From: Sycon ciliatum
Lineage: Eukaryota; Porifera; Calcarea; Leucosolenida; Sycettidae
Direction: 5' to 3'
Assembly: GCF_964019385.1 (NCBI RefSeq)
Contig: NC_088650.1
Location: 26,977,466-27,041,465, forward strand
DNA length: 64,000 bases
In this document: piece by piece, positions 35,294 to 45,572 of the stretch
Layout: every line of letters starts with the position of its first letter
Numbering within the stretch: the stretch's first letter is position 1
Program-made: the position numbers and the translations under genes
The notes under the pieces: model-generated
Databases searched by the model: none
Told to the model about the DNA's origin: nothing
What the model saw: only the letters and a program-made list of their open reading frames with translations

Positions 35294-37150
35294 TATTGGA
35301 AACACTGGCACTCTCAGCGGCCAGATTCAGTGACTCGGGCAGTAGCTCTTTCGCTCCGGAATGAACAAGTCCAGGAAACAAATAATGCTACAAATCCGTT
35401 GTGAGTGTCCTGAAAACTGCTCCAATTATTTCCAAATGCCGAAAACACAACAATCGAGTCGAGGACAGTTGAACTATCAGGCTTTCTGTACGAGAACACA
35501 GTGCTCGCACGCGTGCGAGATCGCGATACGCCCGTTGTTCCAGACAGCTACAGAGTAGACTACGAGTACTCGATCGAGTACAAATATGGGTGACCTTTTG
35601 CAACAAAAAAAATATAATGTTGCAGATGATCGATGAGATAGATTATAGCTAGCTGCGCCCGCGCGGCGCTAAACTATTCGGAAGTGTAGATCCAGCCAAA
35701 TCCTTCTTTCAATCTTTGCCTAGTTCTCGTACGAGTAGTTGTAGTTGCTTGCTGGTTAGATCCACCCACACAGCGCAAGCCGTGTAAGTAACTAATTACT
35801 TAGTTCAAGAATGTAAAAGACAAAAGAACGTTGGACAAAATAATTACTTCTCCTCCAATATTTCTCACCCTCAAGACAACACAGAAGCTGAATGTGAAAA
35901 GCGCAAGTGACTGTTTTTAGGGGCACCTTCGAGTTTGAGTCTCGACTTGCAGGCAAATCAGTGCCGCCACTGTACAGTGTACTGCACTGAGCTGCGGGTC
36001 TTGCTATGGTCTGGACTCTGGGTTTCGTGCCATAAACGGGGCCAAGGCGTGAAGTAATGCGTGCGGAGTCTCGGCGTCTGAGCTGCCTCGCCAATGCCAA
36101 TGGCCAAGTCTTGAGCTGAGGCTTTGGCTGTTGCAGCAACCGCGTACCGCCTCACTGTCATGTCACCTCATGCATGATGATGCACGGACTGCTGCTGATA
36201 ATGTGACCATCGCCTCTAGATCTGCATGCCAAGTAAAAGCGACTGTGCCTCGTTATGGTCTTTCATCGTTCTCATGCTGCGAATGCATGCATGCCACAAC
36301 AAGACCTTGAGGTGATCACGTGTCGCCCCTGCGTCGGAGTCAAAGTACAACTGCTAGCAATACAACTGACACTTGGGCAAAAAGGTGAGGACAGACCACA
36401 TAGACATCCCAGTATCCCTATTTCGATAAGAACCAACTATTTCTTACATCACATCAAACAGCCGTAGCGGAGGATGACTGCATCAGCCATATTCTCTGAA
36501 CCAGGTGTATGTGTATAAAGTCTTGAGACTGATGAGTAGACACTGGCAGACACAGGAATAGCAATACCAGCGGGTGACTGGCAGAGCCTGAAAGACACAG
36601 GAACAGGAAAAGGACTTCATTGTGGTGGTTGCTGGTGACACAGGGCTCTGTATGGTGCATCACCTGACTCCAACCCATGATGACATCATGTCATTCCACA
36701 TGATGATGTTACCCGTACAGACATGGCATCCAGCTCCTCAGTCACGGTTCAGGGCACAGACCTTGTACAGCAGCCTGCTTGACGTTGTAGGGAGTATTTA
36801 GTTGGTCAAGACTACCAAGCTATGCAGTCGTATAGTCTGTGGTAGTATCACAGCAGACTCACGGTGACCGGGGCAGCAGGCGCAGCAGCTGTTTCAAGTC
36901 ACGCGTCACTGCATTCACAAACCATAGTTTGGTATCTGAGGTCACAGTGGAACAGTTTTTTTTTGTGTACTCCTATCCTTCTTTGCTCTCTAAAGCCATC
37001 GAAATTTGGCAGCCCTGCCCGTTTCATACCACCTTTTTTAATAAGCATAAAATTTAATAAATTAAAAATAGCCTATTGCCAGAACCTGGTTGCAGAGAAA
37101 ATGTCATGTGCTGACACCACTTACCACAGTTTCAATCGAGATTCCATAAG
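35294..37150. other. 5' flank of the Rab gene; no other gene recognised
   Basis: The part next to 35293 should contain the Rab 5' UTR and promoter; no TATA box stands out. I recognise no coding exon or element here. Confidence 0.35.
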
Positions 37151-37339
37151 AAAGCAATTCCACCTCCGCCGCATCATGCGGCGTTCTCTGGCCGACCTCA
37201 TCACACCCGGAGCAACATGACTCCAAGTCACCACTGAGTCAACAGTGTAGATACTGGCGAATAGAATGCCCTCCATACAATGCTGTTTCGACCATTAAGG
37301 TCGGCCAGAGAGCACATGCGGTGGAGGTGGAATTGCTTT
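37151..37339. mobile_element. Inverted-repeat element, arms about 45 bp
   Basis: AAAGCAATTCCACCTCCGCC at the left is mirrored at the right (AAAGCAATTCCACCTCCACC in reverse complement), and both arms continue to TCTCTGGCCGACCT. Flanking duplications are not clear. Confidence 0.6.
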
Positions 37340-37449
37340 ATTGACGAACAGGCTGAAATCTGCTGCTTACCCTTTTCTGCCATAAGAACTCAATTGAATT
37401 TAGTACCTACATGTACATTGTAGTTATACTTGCATAGCAGTGAATGGAA

Positions 37450-37610
37450 TTTTCGGAGACAGTTGTTTGACCACTTTGTGGTGGGTTTGATCCACTCGCC
37501 AGTGACCTCCCACTGCTGGAGAGTCTGTATCTCAGTGCGCCTTAATCCCGGCTCAAGGGTGGTGGTGTTTCTATGGAGAAAGTCCAGTCAGTGACTGAGT
37601 CACCAAGAGC
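37450..37610 (+). repeat. SINE A, diverged copy
   Basis: GTTTGACCACTTTGTGGTGG, a GATC(C)ACTC block, ACCTCCCAC, GTGCGCCTTAATCCC and GGTGGTGGTGTT follow in the same order as in the copy at 44365-44690. Confidence 0.6.
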
Positions 37611-37974
37611 CTGCATAACTCTCTTGATCTCATGTTGATCTCATGTACGTGTATGAATGATCCGTATGAATGATCCGCAGTCAGAAGCGTTAGGCCCTTG
37701 TGCACACAATACTCAATCGGGCATGATTCAGTGCAGCCTACTTCGCAGACACGCAGTGCGTTGGTGTTGTGATTATTTTACAAGCATGCCAGCCAATTTA
37801 CCGGTTTTGAATGCCAGAATGTTGTTCATCCTTCACGAAGCCGGAAAAGATAGAGTGAAAATGAAAATTATAGGAATTTGCAGGACAGCATGCTCTCTAT
37901 AGGTTGAGTATGGTGCACATTCAACATGTTCTGTGCGTGTGTTCCAGTGCTTCCACGGAACTAGAACGGGTACC

Positions 37975-39105
37975 CTGAGTTTTTTTGTTGCAGAAGTTGT
38001 TGAAAGTCGAACAAACTACTAAGGCTCCTGTGTTTGGTCCTGCTCGTTGTCCCGTCCTTGGAAAGGACAGGAGTCGACTAAAGTTTGTAGTGCCGTCAAG
38101 TCTGTTGTTCGTCGAACATACTATGCAGTACACTTTGTGCCAGTCTTTACGACGGTGCGTGCGTTTACGGTGCGGAAGGATGTCCTACCAGCCCTTCACC
38201 TTAGTCATCTTATTTACAATTTTGAATGCCGACAATGCGCTAGTCGGTATGTTGGTAGGACTGTTCAGCACCTAAACGCACGCATCAAACAACACACACC
38301 ACGTCACATACTTCCACCTTGCGCACAACAACAAAGACCGAAGCGAGGGCGACCCAGAAAACAACCGTTACCTACACAACTTGTGGATCCTGGTTCACAG
38401 ACTGTGCTTGCTCCGCCGTCGCTGGTGGAGGAGGGTGGGCGTGGTGGCTCATCGGGCCGGCTTGTGTCGCCGCCTTTGCTCCTGCCGTCGGCGGTTCCTT
38501 CGTCAGTGCCCCCGGCGGCTTTGGCTGGGGTGGTGCCGCTTGCGGTCCCGGTCCCACTGCCTCCTCCTGATCCTCCGCCATCGGCTCTTGCGGCGGTGGA
38601 GCTTGCCAGTGACAGACCGCGAGCAACATCGACATTGGCAATAACACTACAATTGCCAACTCAAAAAGACCCACCTTGCGTATCAGCAGCTCCCACATCA
38701 TCACCAACAATGCAATCTACAGCAACCACAACTAATCCACCGTCCAAGCACACTATTGAAAGACCAAGACGATCAACAGCCAACTACAACAGAAGCTACG
38801 CACTCAACGGACAAGGGCGTAAGGAGGGACGTGACAGCAGGGTGACGGCCGAGTCCCGTTCAATGGACCAAGTCAGGCGGGATAACAGAGAGAGCGGAGA
38901 GGAAGCGGGTGATGGGACGGACGGTGAAGGGAGCAATGAGTCGGAGAGCGACGATTGTAGTGATCGCGAGAGTGCCGGTGAGAATGTTAGTGTTGTGCGT
39001 AGGTTTCGTGGTAGCAAATCTTCAGTGTACAATCATCTGTTGACTAGTCCTGATTGTTGCAATTCGTATTCCGACTCTTCTTTCACTGTATTGTGCTGTG
39101 GTCGT
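37975..39105 (+). pseudogene. Penelope-like element, C-terminal frame with GIY-YIG endonuclease, first part
   Basis: The open frame carries HLIYNFECRQCASRYVGRT followed by LNARIKQH, matching the start of the GIY-YIG endonuclease of Penelope-like elements (the spaced Y..(F).C..C...YVGRT...R...H pattern). A long Pro/Ala/Ser-rich stretch follows, with an AT-hook-like KRGRPRKQP; then SSVYNHLLTSPDCCNSYSDS, which matches the second half of the domain. The upstream frame (RTYYAVHFVPVFTTVRAF) resembles the linker after the reverse transcriptase, but the reverse transcriptase itself is missing, so the copy is 5'-truncated near 37975. At 39105 it is interrupted by the Mag-like LTR element; the frame resumes at 43886. 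Confidence 0.7.
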
Positions 39106-39282
39106 TGTAGACATCTATTCAGTCACTCACAAGACAGCCATTGTGCTAAACAGATCTTCTTTAGTTCTCTATCAGAAGTGCGCCATGTCATCTCTCTCGT
39201 GCTATACATAAAGCGGTACAAGCACGGCATGCCTGCACGTGCGTACATAGTACTACATACAACTGCATGTACGATATCTACA
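39106..39282 (-). repeat. 3' LTR of the Mag-like element (177 bp)
   Basis: TG...CA sequence identical to 43704-43880. On the element strand it is preceded by the purine-rich tract at 39283-39297. Confidence 0.95.
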
Positions 39283-39297
39283 TTACCCCCCTTCCCT
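39283..39297 (-). other. Polypurine tract of the Mag-like element
   Basis: On the minus strand GAGGGAAGGGGGGTAA abuts the 3' LTR; it would prime plus-strand synthesis. Confidence 0.75.
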
Positions 39298-39653
39298 CAA
39301 AAAGAAAAAAAAAAAGAAGAAAGAGAAAAAAGGAAAACTAAAACAAACAAAAAAACACTTGCATCCGTATCCTGCAGCTTGCAGAGGAATGTACGTACAT
39401 GTGTTGGAGTAAAAGAGAGACGGGAAGTGTTGCAACTATTAGAAATAATCTGACTCAAAACTTGAGGCAAAAACACCATGAGTTTGAGTTACAATGCAAA
39501 CTCGACCAATAAGGGGAAAAAATAAAGAAAAATCTAAATATTCACAAGGTAGTTAGAAGATTCTAAACAACGCCAATCTGGTTAGAAGATTCTAAACAAC
39601 GCCAATCTGGTAGCGATTGAAGCCACTCATTTGGTAATGCATGACTCGACGAC

Positions 39654-42600
39654 TCAGATGTCAGCTTCACGTGCTTTCTCTGTAAGCTTGATCTGACGGC
39701 CAGCTCTGGTCTGTACGCCCTCACGGAATACACTTGGACGAGAAGTTGGCGGTGACAGTGACATACAGGCCGGTGTTGCAGGTGATGCTGTCGTCTCCGG
39801 TGAAGCTGCAGGAGACAACGGCAATGTGAGCGCAGTTACCGGAGCTTCGGGCCTGGATGTTGCGCTGCTCGCTGACGGAAGGCTTGTTGGGTCGGACACT
39901 GGCAGTGCTGGAGCACACACTGGCTCTGGCACATGCTCCCTCTCTGACTGTGCCGGAGGTTCACTCATGGGTGCTTTCTCCGCTGCTGCTGCTGCTGCTG
40001 GTGCTACAAACTCGGTAACATGCTGACGGTTCCGGAGCAGTATGCGTGACCCATCAGTGACCCCAACCTGACGACCATACTGCTCTACTACCTTCCATTC
40101 TTTTCGAGGGTCGCTGTACCCATCATGGAGCACTACCCGCGTACCTGATGGCAAATGGGGTAACTTGCGGACACCTCGGCGCGAGTCATGACCTTCAACC
40201 ATTGCTGCTTTCGCCTTGATCTGCTCAGATGGGTTGACGATCTGTGGGGTGATGGATGCTGGAACCCGTGTCCGAATGACTCTGCTGAACAACGCTTCGC
40301 TCGGCGATGTACCTAGCATCCGGTGCCGCGAATTGCGAATGTCGAACAAGACTTGAGTGATGCGGCGGTGTAGCGGTAGATGAGGTCTCAGGCTGGCAAC
40401 TCGTTCTTTCACCAGACGATGTAGTCGCTCCACCATACCGTTAGAGCGGGCATACCGGGGGCTAGACTTGCAATGCTCAACACCCAACTGAGCGAGAAAC
40501 TTGGACATCTCAGTGGATGCAAACTGTGGGCCCCAATCCGAGACGAGTGTTGAAGGCAGACCAAACCGTGCGAACAACTCCATCAGCTTGTCGATCACAC
40601 CCGTTGTCGTAGTATTGGACAGTGGTAGAAGCTCTGGCCAGCGGGAACCATAATCAATAGCAGACAGGAACGTGGCTCCCTCAATGGTAACAAGGTCAAT
40701 GGCCAGTTTCTGCCAGACACCTTCTATCTCTGTAGGGAGGAGCTGTTGCGCTGGATTGGAGCGTTTACGCCAGCATTCAGAGCATTTCTCTGCAAACAGA
40801 TTGGCATCCTTCATGAGACCTGGCCACCAAACCCGTTCGCGAAGGGTATCCCGGAATGCATCGATGCCTGGATGACCTTCATGTGCTAGTCGCAGCACCG
40901 CTGGGCGGAGCTCTTCTGGAATGACGTAGCGATTGTCTAGCATGACAATCCCTTCAATGACTGTCAGCTGATGGCGTAGCAGGAAGTAAGGCTCTTCCGT
41001 TTGGATGCACCCTGACCAAACTGATGTGCCCACTCTTTGTCGGACGCTGCTCAGTGTCGGATCAGAGTCCGTGGCCTGGCGAATATCCTTGGAACGAACC
41101 GGACAAGCCTCGAGAATGAGACTAACGAATTCCGCCATTGAACGTGCCTCTGCAGGTGAAGCTGTGCGATCAGGTAGAGGAGCTCGAGAGAGGGTGTCAG
41201 CACAAACCATCTGCTGGCCAGGGACGAACACCAAGCTGTAGCGATAGGGCATCAATGCGACCAGCCATCTCTGAAGCCTCGGTGGCACTTCGTCGAACGG
41301 CTTCTGGACGATAGAAATAAGCGGCTTGTGATCCGTAAACACTTGCACTTCTCGGCCTAGTACATACTGCCGAAAGCGAGTCAGGCCGAATACCACTCCC
41401 AGCATCTCTCGTTCCAGCTGAGAATAGCGTGACTCAACATCTGATAGAGAGCGACTGGCACATGTCACTGGTACCCAACAGCCACTGGTATTCTTCTGCC
41501 ACAGGACTGCTCCCAAACCGTCTGGCGATGCATCACAGCTGATAGCAGTAGGGACGTCTAATGCTGGTTGAAAGAATGCCAACGCTTGCAAAGCTGACGC
41601 TATACCAGCCTTTGCTGAGGTGAATGCCTGCAGGACTTCATCATCCACACTGAAGGGATCACGCTTTGCTAGCCTGCGCAGAGAAGCCGTGATCTGGGCC
41701 AAGTTCGGAATGAACTTTCCAAGGTACGTAGCCATCCCCAGGAACCGTCGCACATCAGAGATAGATTTCGGAGGGGCCAGCTCCTGGATGGCTTGTAACT
41801 TGTCATCATCTGGGGACAAGCCGGTCGCACTTAGCCAATGTCCCAGATACTTCACACGGTCCTGGTTCAGTCGGCACTTGGTCCAGTTGAGTTGGAGGTT
41901 AGCTGCTCGCAGTCGCTGCTTGACTGCTTCTAGCCGTGCATCGTGTTCTGCTTGATTGGAGCCAAACACTAGGATGTCGTCGATGTAGACGATGACTCCT
42001 GGCAGGCCTTCCAGAATGTCGGACACCACTCGCTGGAAAATCTCAGGCGCACATGCGATACCGAAAGGTAAACGCTTGAAACGGAACAGGCCACAGTGCG
42101 ATGAGAAAGTCGTTAGAGGCCTTGCTTCTTCTGACAAGAGTAGCTGATGGAATCCAGATTCCGCATCCAGAACTGAGAAGACCCCTGCGCCATCAAGCTG
42201 AGCTGTGATCTCGTCAACGGTTGGAAGAACGTTGCGCTCACGTGTAACTCTCTTGTTCAGTTCTCTGTAGTCCACGCATAGTCGCAATGCTCCATTCGGT
42301 TTGCGGACTGGAACAAGTGGTGACACCCACGGCGTGGCTTCCTTGACGGGTTCAATGATATCCAACTTGGTCAGCCGTTTCAGCTCGGTCTCGATGTCAG
42401 CCCGGATACTGAAAGCTGGGCGTCGTGGTGGCTGGGCTAGAGGCTTTGAACCGTCTTCCAGAGAGATTTCGATGGGTGACACGTTCACCACGTTTGCTTG
42501 TGACAGGAGGTTCAGCTCCTTGATGACATCCTGTCCGAAGAGAACGGAGTGCTGACTGGCTGCTACCACGAAACAACTGCACTTCACGTTCTTGCCACCA

Positions 42601-43685
42601 TGTGAAATGTGGACGTCAGCCATGCCCAAAGTCTCTACGACACCGCCATTGTACGCTTTCAGCAAGCGGTCACTCTTGCGCGTGGGCTTGATCACATCAT
42701 CAGTGAGGATCGTCCGAGTTGCACCTGTGTCTAACAGTCCAGTGCACAGCTCACCATTGACTTTGAGTGTAGTCTGGAATGTCTTGTCGCCAGCGAGTGC
42801 ATAGCTACTGACGGCGAAAGCGGAGTCGTACATGCGACTTGCATGCTCATACTCATCAGGCTCATCCTCTACTGGCCGGGCTCTTTCTTCGTGTCTTTCC
42901 ACTTTGTTTGACATGCAGACCGCTGCAAAATGCCCTCGCTTGCCACACTTGTTGCAGGTGACGTTGGCCGCAGGACAGTTACGCATGCCTGGTTTGTGAC
43001 TACGTCCGCAGTATTTGCACTTCTTTCCCTCTGATCCAGAACCAGCTGCAGAGACAGCTTGCACACGCTGGATGGGCACGGGGAACACAGGCGGTGCGTC
43101 ACTAGCTCTGGTACTATCGTACAGTTTACTGTCAGTAATCGACGCTTCCAACGCCACTGACTTGGTGACGGCGTCGTTCAGGGTCAGCTTCGACTGTTTC
43201 AGCAGCTCCTTTCGAAGCTCAACAGAACGCAGGCCCACGATCAGCTGGTCGCGAATTTGGCAGTTGACAATGGTATCCACAGAAGTGGAGCTGAATTCGC
43301 AAACATCTGCCTTTTCTCTCAGCCGCCCAACGAACGAAGTCACCGACTCGCCCTCCATTTGGCGGAGTTGGCGGAATTTGTGACGTTCAGACGTGACATT
43401 TGTTGACGGTCGAAAGTGTGCCAACAATGCGTCCGTCAAGGCTTGGTACTCATCTCCAGGTGAGCCATCTTGTGTCTGCTCCACCGTGACAACCAGACCT
43501 TTCACAATGCGCCTCACTGCTAATCCAGCCAGATTCAAGAACAAGCGTTTCTTGTCAGCTGCTGCCGTCACTTCACTGATTGAAAGGAAATCATTTATGT
43601 CCTCGAGCCAGAGTTCAAAATCAGCACCGACGTTGCTCGCAGCATAGTCAGGAATAAATTCCTTGGGCGTCCTGCCCTTTGTCAT
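39654..43685 (-). CDS. Gag-Pol polyprotein of the Mag-like element (1343 aa)
   Basis: One frame encodes everything. Gag: FELWLEDINDFLSI capsid start, LREKADVCEF, and two knuckles, CKYCGRSHKPGMRNCPA (variant) and CNKCGKRGHFAAVC (residues about 215-255). Protease: GLLDTGATRTILTDDV (about 318). Reverse transcriptase: SPLVPVRKPNGALRLCVDY, SVLDAESGFHQLLL and YIDDILVFGS (about 475-600). RNase H: AISCDASPDGLGAVLW and FTDHKPLI. Integrase: H..HEGHPGIDAFRD...C..CW zinc finger; catalytic residues in LAIDLVTIEG, LVSDWGPQFAS and NGMVERLHRLV, all three acids kept. A Ser/Pro-rich tail ends at the stop near 39654. The ATG (43685-43683) lies only 5 nt past the primer-site match. No frameshift is needed to make Pol. 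Confidence 0.95.
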   Translation of the reverse strand: MTKGRTPKEFIPDYAASNVGADFELWLEDINDFLSISEVTAAADKKRLFLNLAGLAVRRIVKGLVVTVEQTQDGSPGDEYQALTDALLAHFRPSTNVTSERHKFRQLRQMEGESVTSFVGRLREKADVCEFSSTSVDTIVNCQIRDQLIVGLRSVELRKELLKQSKLTLNDAVTKSVALEASITDSKLYDSTRASDAPPVFPVPIQRVQAVSAAGSGSEGKKCKYCGRSHKPGMRNCPAANVTCNKCGKRGHFAAVCMSNKVERHEERARPVEDEPDEYEHASRMYDSAFAVSSYALAGDKTFQTTLKVNGELCTGLLDTGATRTILTDDVIKPTRKSDRLLKAYNGGVVETLGMADVHISHGGKNVKCSCFVVAASQHSVLFGQDVIKELNLLSQANVVNVSPIEISLEDGSKPLAQPPRRPAFSIRADIETELKRLTKLDIIEPVKEATPWVSPLVPVRKPNGALRLCVDYRELNKRVTRERNVLPTVDEITAQLDGAGVFSVLDAESGFHQLLLSEEARPLTTFSSHCGLFRFKRLPFGIACAPEIFQRVVSDILEGLPGVIVYIDDILVFGSNQAEHDARLEAVKQRLRAANLQLNWTKCRLNQDRVKYLGHWLSATGLSPDDDKLQAIQELAPPKSISDVRRFLGMATYLGKFIPNLAQITASLRRLAKRDPFSVDDEVLQAFTSAKAGIASALQALAFFQPALDVPTAISCDASPDGLGAVLWQKNTSGCWVPVTCASRSLSDVESRYSQLEREMLGVVFGLTRFRQYVLGREVQVFTDHKPLISIVQKPFDEVPPRLQRWLVALMPYRYSLVFVPGQQMVCADTLSRAPLPDRTASPAEARSMAEFVSLILEACPVRSKDIRQATDSDPTLSSVRQRVGTSVWSGCIQTEEPYFLLRHQLTVIEGIVMLDNRYVIPEELRPAVLRLAHEGHPGIDAFRDTLRERVWWPGLMKDANLFAEKCSECWRKRSNPAQQLLPTEIEGVWQKLAIDLVTIEGATFLSAIDYGSRWPELLPLSNTTTTGVIDKLMELFARFGLPSTLVSDWGPQFASTEMSKFLAQLGVEHCKSSPRYARSNGMVERLHRLVKERVASLRPHLPLHRRITQVLFDIRNSRHRMLGTSPSEALFSRVIRTRVPASITPQIVNPSEQIKAKAAMVEGHDSRRGVRKLPHLPSGTRVVLHDGYSDPRKEWKVVEQYGRQVGVTDGSRILLRNRQHVTEFVAPAAAAAAEKAPMSEPPAQSEREHVPEPVCAPALPVSDPTSLPSASSATSRPEAPVTALTLPLSPAASPETTASPATPACMSLSPPTSRPSVFREGVQTRAGRQIKLTEKAREADI

Positions 43686-43689
43686 TTTC

Positions 43690-43702
43690 GTTCACTGCGC
43701 CA
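43690..43702 (-). other. Primer-binding site, tRNA-Ser
   Basis: On the minus strand TGGCGCAGTGAAC begins 1 nt after the LTR. It is perfectly complementary, over 13 nt, to the 3' end of the tRNA-Ser(AGA) gene at 55889-55970 (GTTCACTGCG) plus the added CCA. Confidence 0.85.
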
Positions 43703-43703
43703 A

Positions 43704-43880
43704 TGTAGACATCTATTCAGTCACTCACAAGACAGCCATTGTGCTAAACAGATCTTCTTTAGTTCTCTATCAGAAGTGCGCCATGTCATCTCTCTCGTGC
43801 TATACATAAAGCGGTACAAGCACGGCATGCCTGCACGTGCGTACATAGTACTACATACAACTGCATGTACGATATCTACA
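43704..43880 (-). repeat. 5' LTR of the Mag-like element (177 bp)
   Basis: Identical to 39106-39282. It contains a TATACATAAA-like stretch (about 43800-43810) whose reverse strand could serve as promoter; this is uncertain. Confidence 0.95.
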
Positions 43881-43885
43881 GTCGT

Positions 43886-43996
43886 CATGGTTATGGACTA
43901 CAGTTAAAAGTTTTGGAAGCCATCTGTCAGCGTCTGTATAAGCCTAATTTGTGTGTACAGAAGGATAGTATACTTGGGTTGAAATTGTTCAAGTAA
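43886..43996 (+). pseudogene. Penelope-like element, end of the GIY-YIG frame
   Basis: Counting through the LTR element's target duplication, the Penelope frame resumes at CAT 43886 and ends at TAA 43994-43996. The segment LKVLEAICQRLYKPNLCVQK is the conserved C-terminal LE(A)....P.LC.QK motif of these proteins. So the original frame was open until the LTR element landed in it. Confidence 0.75.
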
Positions 43997-44360
43997 AGTG
44001 TCATGTTTGGTGCGGCCAAGCTTGGCCGTTAATGTTCTAGGTGTAATGTACTGCTGTTATTTGTTATCACTTTGTCCTTCCTTCTTTCTTTCTCTTCTTT
44101 GTTCATTTTTCAGTTGCAAGTTTAGTGTTAGTACACGCATTCGTTATTGCTCTCGCTTTCATTGTTAAAATTCACACTTGTAAATTTCACTGCTGTTGTT
44201 CTTAGTGTTATTTCTCTAACTTAAATTTTCTATAATAGTTCAATTTTGTTTTCATTGTCCTTTAGTACAACGAAGATTCCTGATGAGTGTTGTACGAAAA
44301 CTTGTTTGAATCCTCATTTTCTCTACACCATTTCTTCACATTTTCATCGTTTTATTGCAC
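43997..44360 (+). mobile_element. Probable 3' UTR of the Penelope-like element
   Basis: AT- and T-rich noncoding sequence; GAAGATTCCTGATGAGTG with TACGAAA near 44270-44300 is a motif commonly seen in 3' parts of such elements. The end is not defined. Confidence 0.4.
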
Positions 44361-44364
44361 ATTC

Positions 44365-44690
44365 AGGCATAGTGGGATGGTCTAAGACCATGATTGAGAA
44401 ACAGAGGGTACCAGGTTCAAGTCCTGCTTGGAAGCGGAAGGAATTTTTCCAGCCGTGCTGCGACCCACAGTTAATTGGGAACTCGTGGCCTGGCACGAGG
44501 GTAACATGGATGCAGCTAATGGGATTTCGGTCTTTGACCACTTGGTGGTGCGTCTGATCTACTCACCTCCCACCGTTTAGGCGCTGCATCTGCGCCTTTG
44601 ATCCTAGAGGGTGGTGGCGTTCCCACGGCGGATGCGGAAAACTCGGCTTCCAGCCGAGTCTCACGCGAACCGTGAAATTTATTTTTTATT
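44365..44690 (+). repeat. SINE A, longest copy with tRNA-like head
   Basis: The head has TAGTGGGATGGTCTAA (A-box-like) and GGTTCAAGTCC (B box) about 35 nt apart. A body follows that contains GGTCTTTGACCACTTGGTGG, ACCTCCCACC, CATCTGCGCCTTTGATCC and GAGTCTCACGCGAACCGTGA. The last part recurs at 24383, 37450 and 58990-59115 (reverse). No known SINE core domain was recognised. Confidence 0.75.
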
Positions 44691-44699
44691 GCACATTGT

Positions 44700-45572
44700 C
44701 TCCACAGTTTTACATTACATGAATAAAGTGTACACAAATGTCGATCCAGGCCAGCTTGTATTATGATTGCGGTTATCAAATAAATAAATGTTTTCTTTTT
44801 ATTGGATGTTTTTTCTCGCACTAGCTCGGTCGTACCGTTTCTATGCAGTTTGGATGATTCCCAATGTGGTTCAGCACCGTGATTCCAGGCTTCTGGCACT
44901 GAAGAGGAGCTAATAGGCTCTCAAATATGCAAGGCACCCGTCGCTGTCCAAAGCCGCAGTGCTGATGATGATTGTTCGTTGTCTGCTTCACTTCTCGAAG
45001 TCAAACTCAAAGGCTCGGGGAATGAGTCAGCGCGACCCACTTCAGCTGCTCCAAATTCCAATGTGTAACCATCCGTGTCCAAATCAGCCACAGTGATGCT
45101 TATCCGCTACGACCCATACCACAGATAAGATCACGCTTTGTAGCTCAGCACTACACAGGACCCTTTCAAAGCCAAAGCCTACATGCAAGAGTACATGGTT
45201 TTCATGTACTCTTGCTACATGGAAGTCGATGCTGGATGTGGACGCCTTGGATCCCAAACCGGCAAACATTTCGAACATCACACGTCACCGTACCAAGGAG
45301 CTTTCATTCGACAAAATCGTAGCATTGTGATGCTACAACTCGGCCTTGTTCCGGACCTTGCTACTCTACGACGTACATGAAAGTGCAAGGGTACAGTAAG
45401 AAATCGTACGTGTAACAGATATACGCATGCGCACTGTCGGTGTTGCCTGCCGCGACCGCGCACCCTCAAAAACAGCAACACTCGTATAAACTCACCCAAC
45501 GACGTCTCCTTCTTCGTTTTCATACAAACAATCCTTGGGAGTGACATTTAGTTTGTTTATATCATAGTAATC
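44700..45572. other. 5' flank of the CAP gene
   Basis: No exon is recognised. A perfect 13-bp inverted repeat (GCAAGAGTACATG / CATGTACTCTTGC) lies at 45186-45216. The CAP promoter should lie in the last few hundred bases; no TATA box stands out. Confidence 0.35.

Larger units (their letters stand above)
39106..43880 (-). mobile_element. Complete Mag-like Ty3/gypsy LTR retrotransposon, young
   Basis: Identical 177-bp LTRs (39106-39282, 43704-43880) are flanked by the 5-bp duplication GTCGT (39101-39105, 43881-43885). The element is 4775 bp, with a single uninterrupted Gag-Pol frame, a tRNA-Ser primer site and a polypurine tract. Very short LTRs, two Gag zinc knuckles and tRNA-Ser priming are the described profile of the Mag clade. 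All integrase and reverse transcriptase catalytic residues that I could check are present, so it is the best candidate here for an active element. Confidence 0.95.

Noticed and set aside
41005..43647. Plus-strand open frames over the Mag-like element
   Set aside because: They are antisense shadows of the 1343-codon Gag-Pol frame and show no motif.
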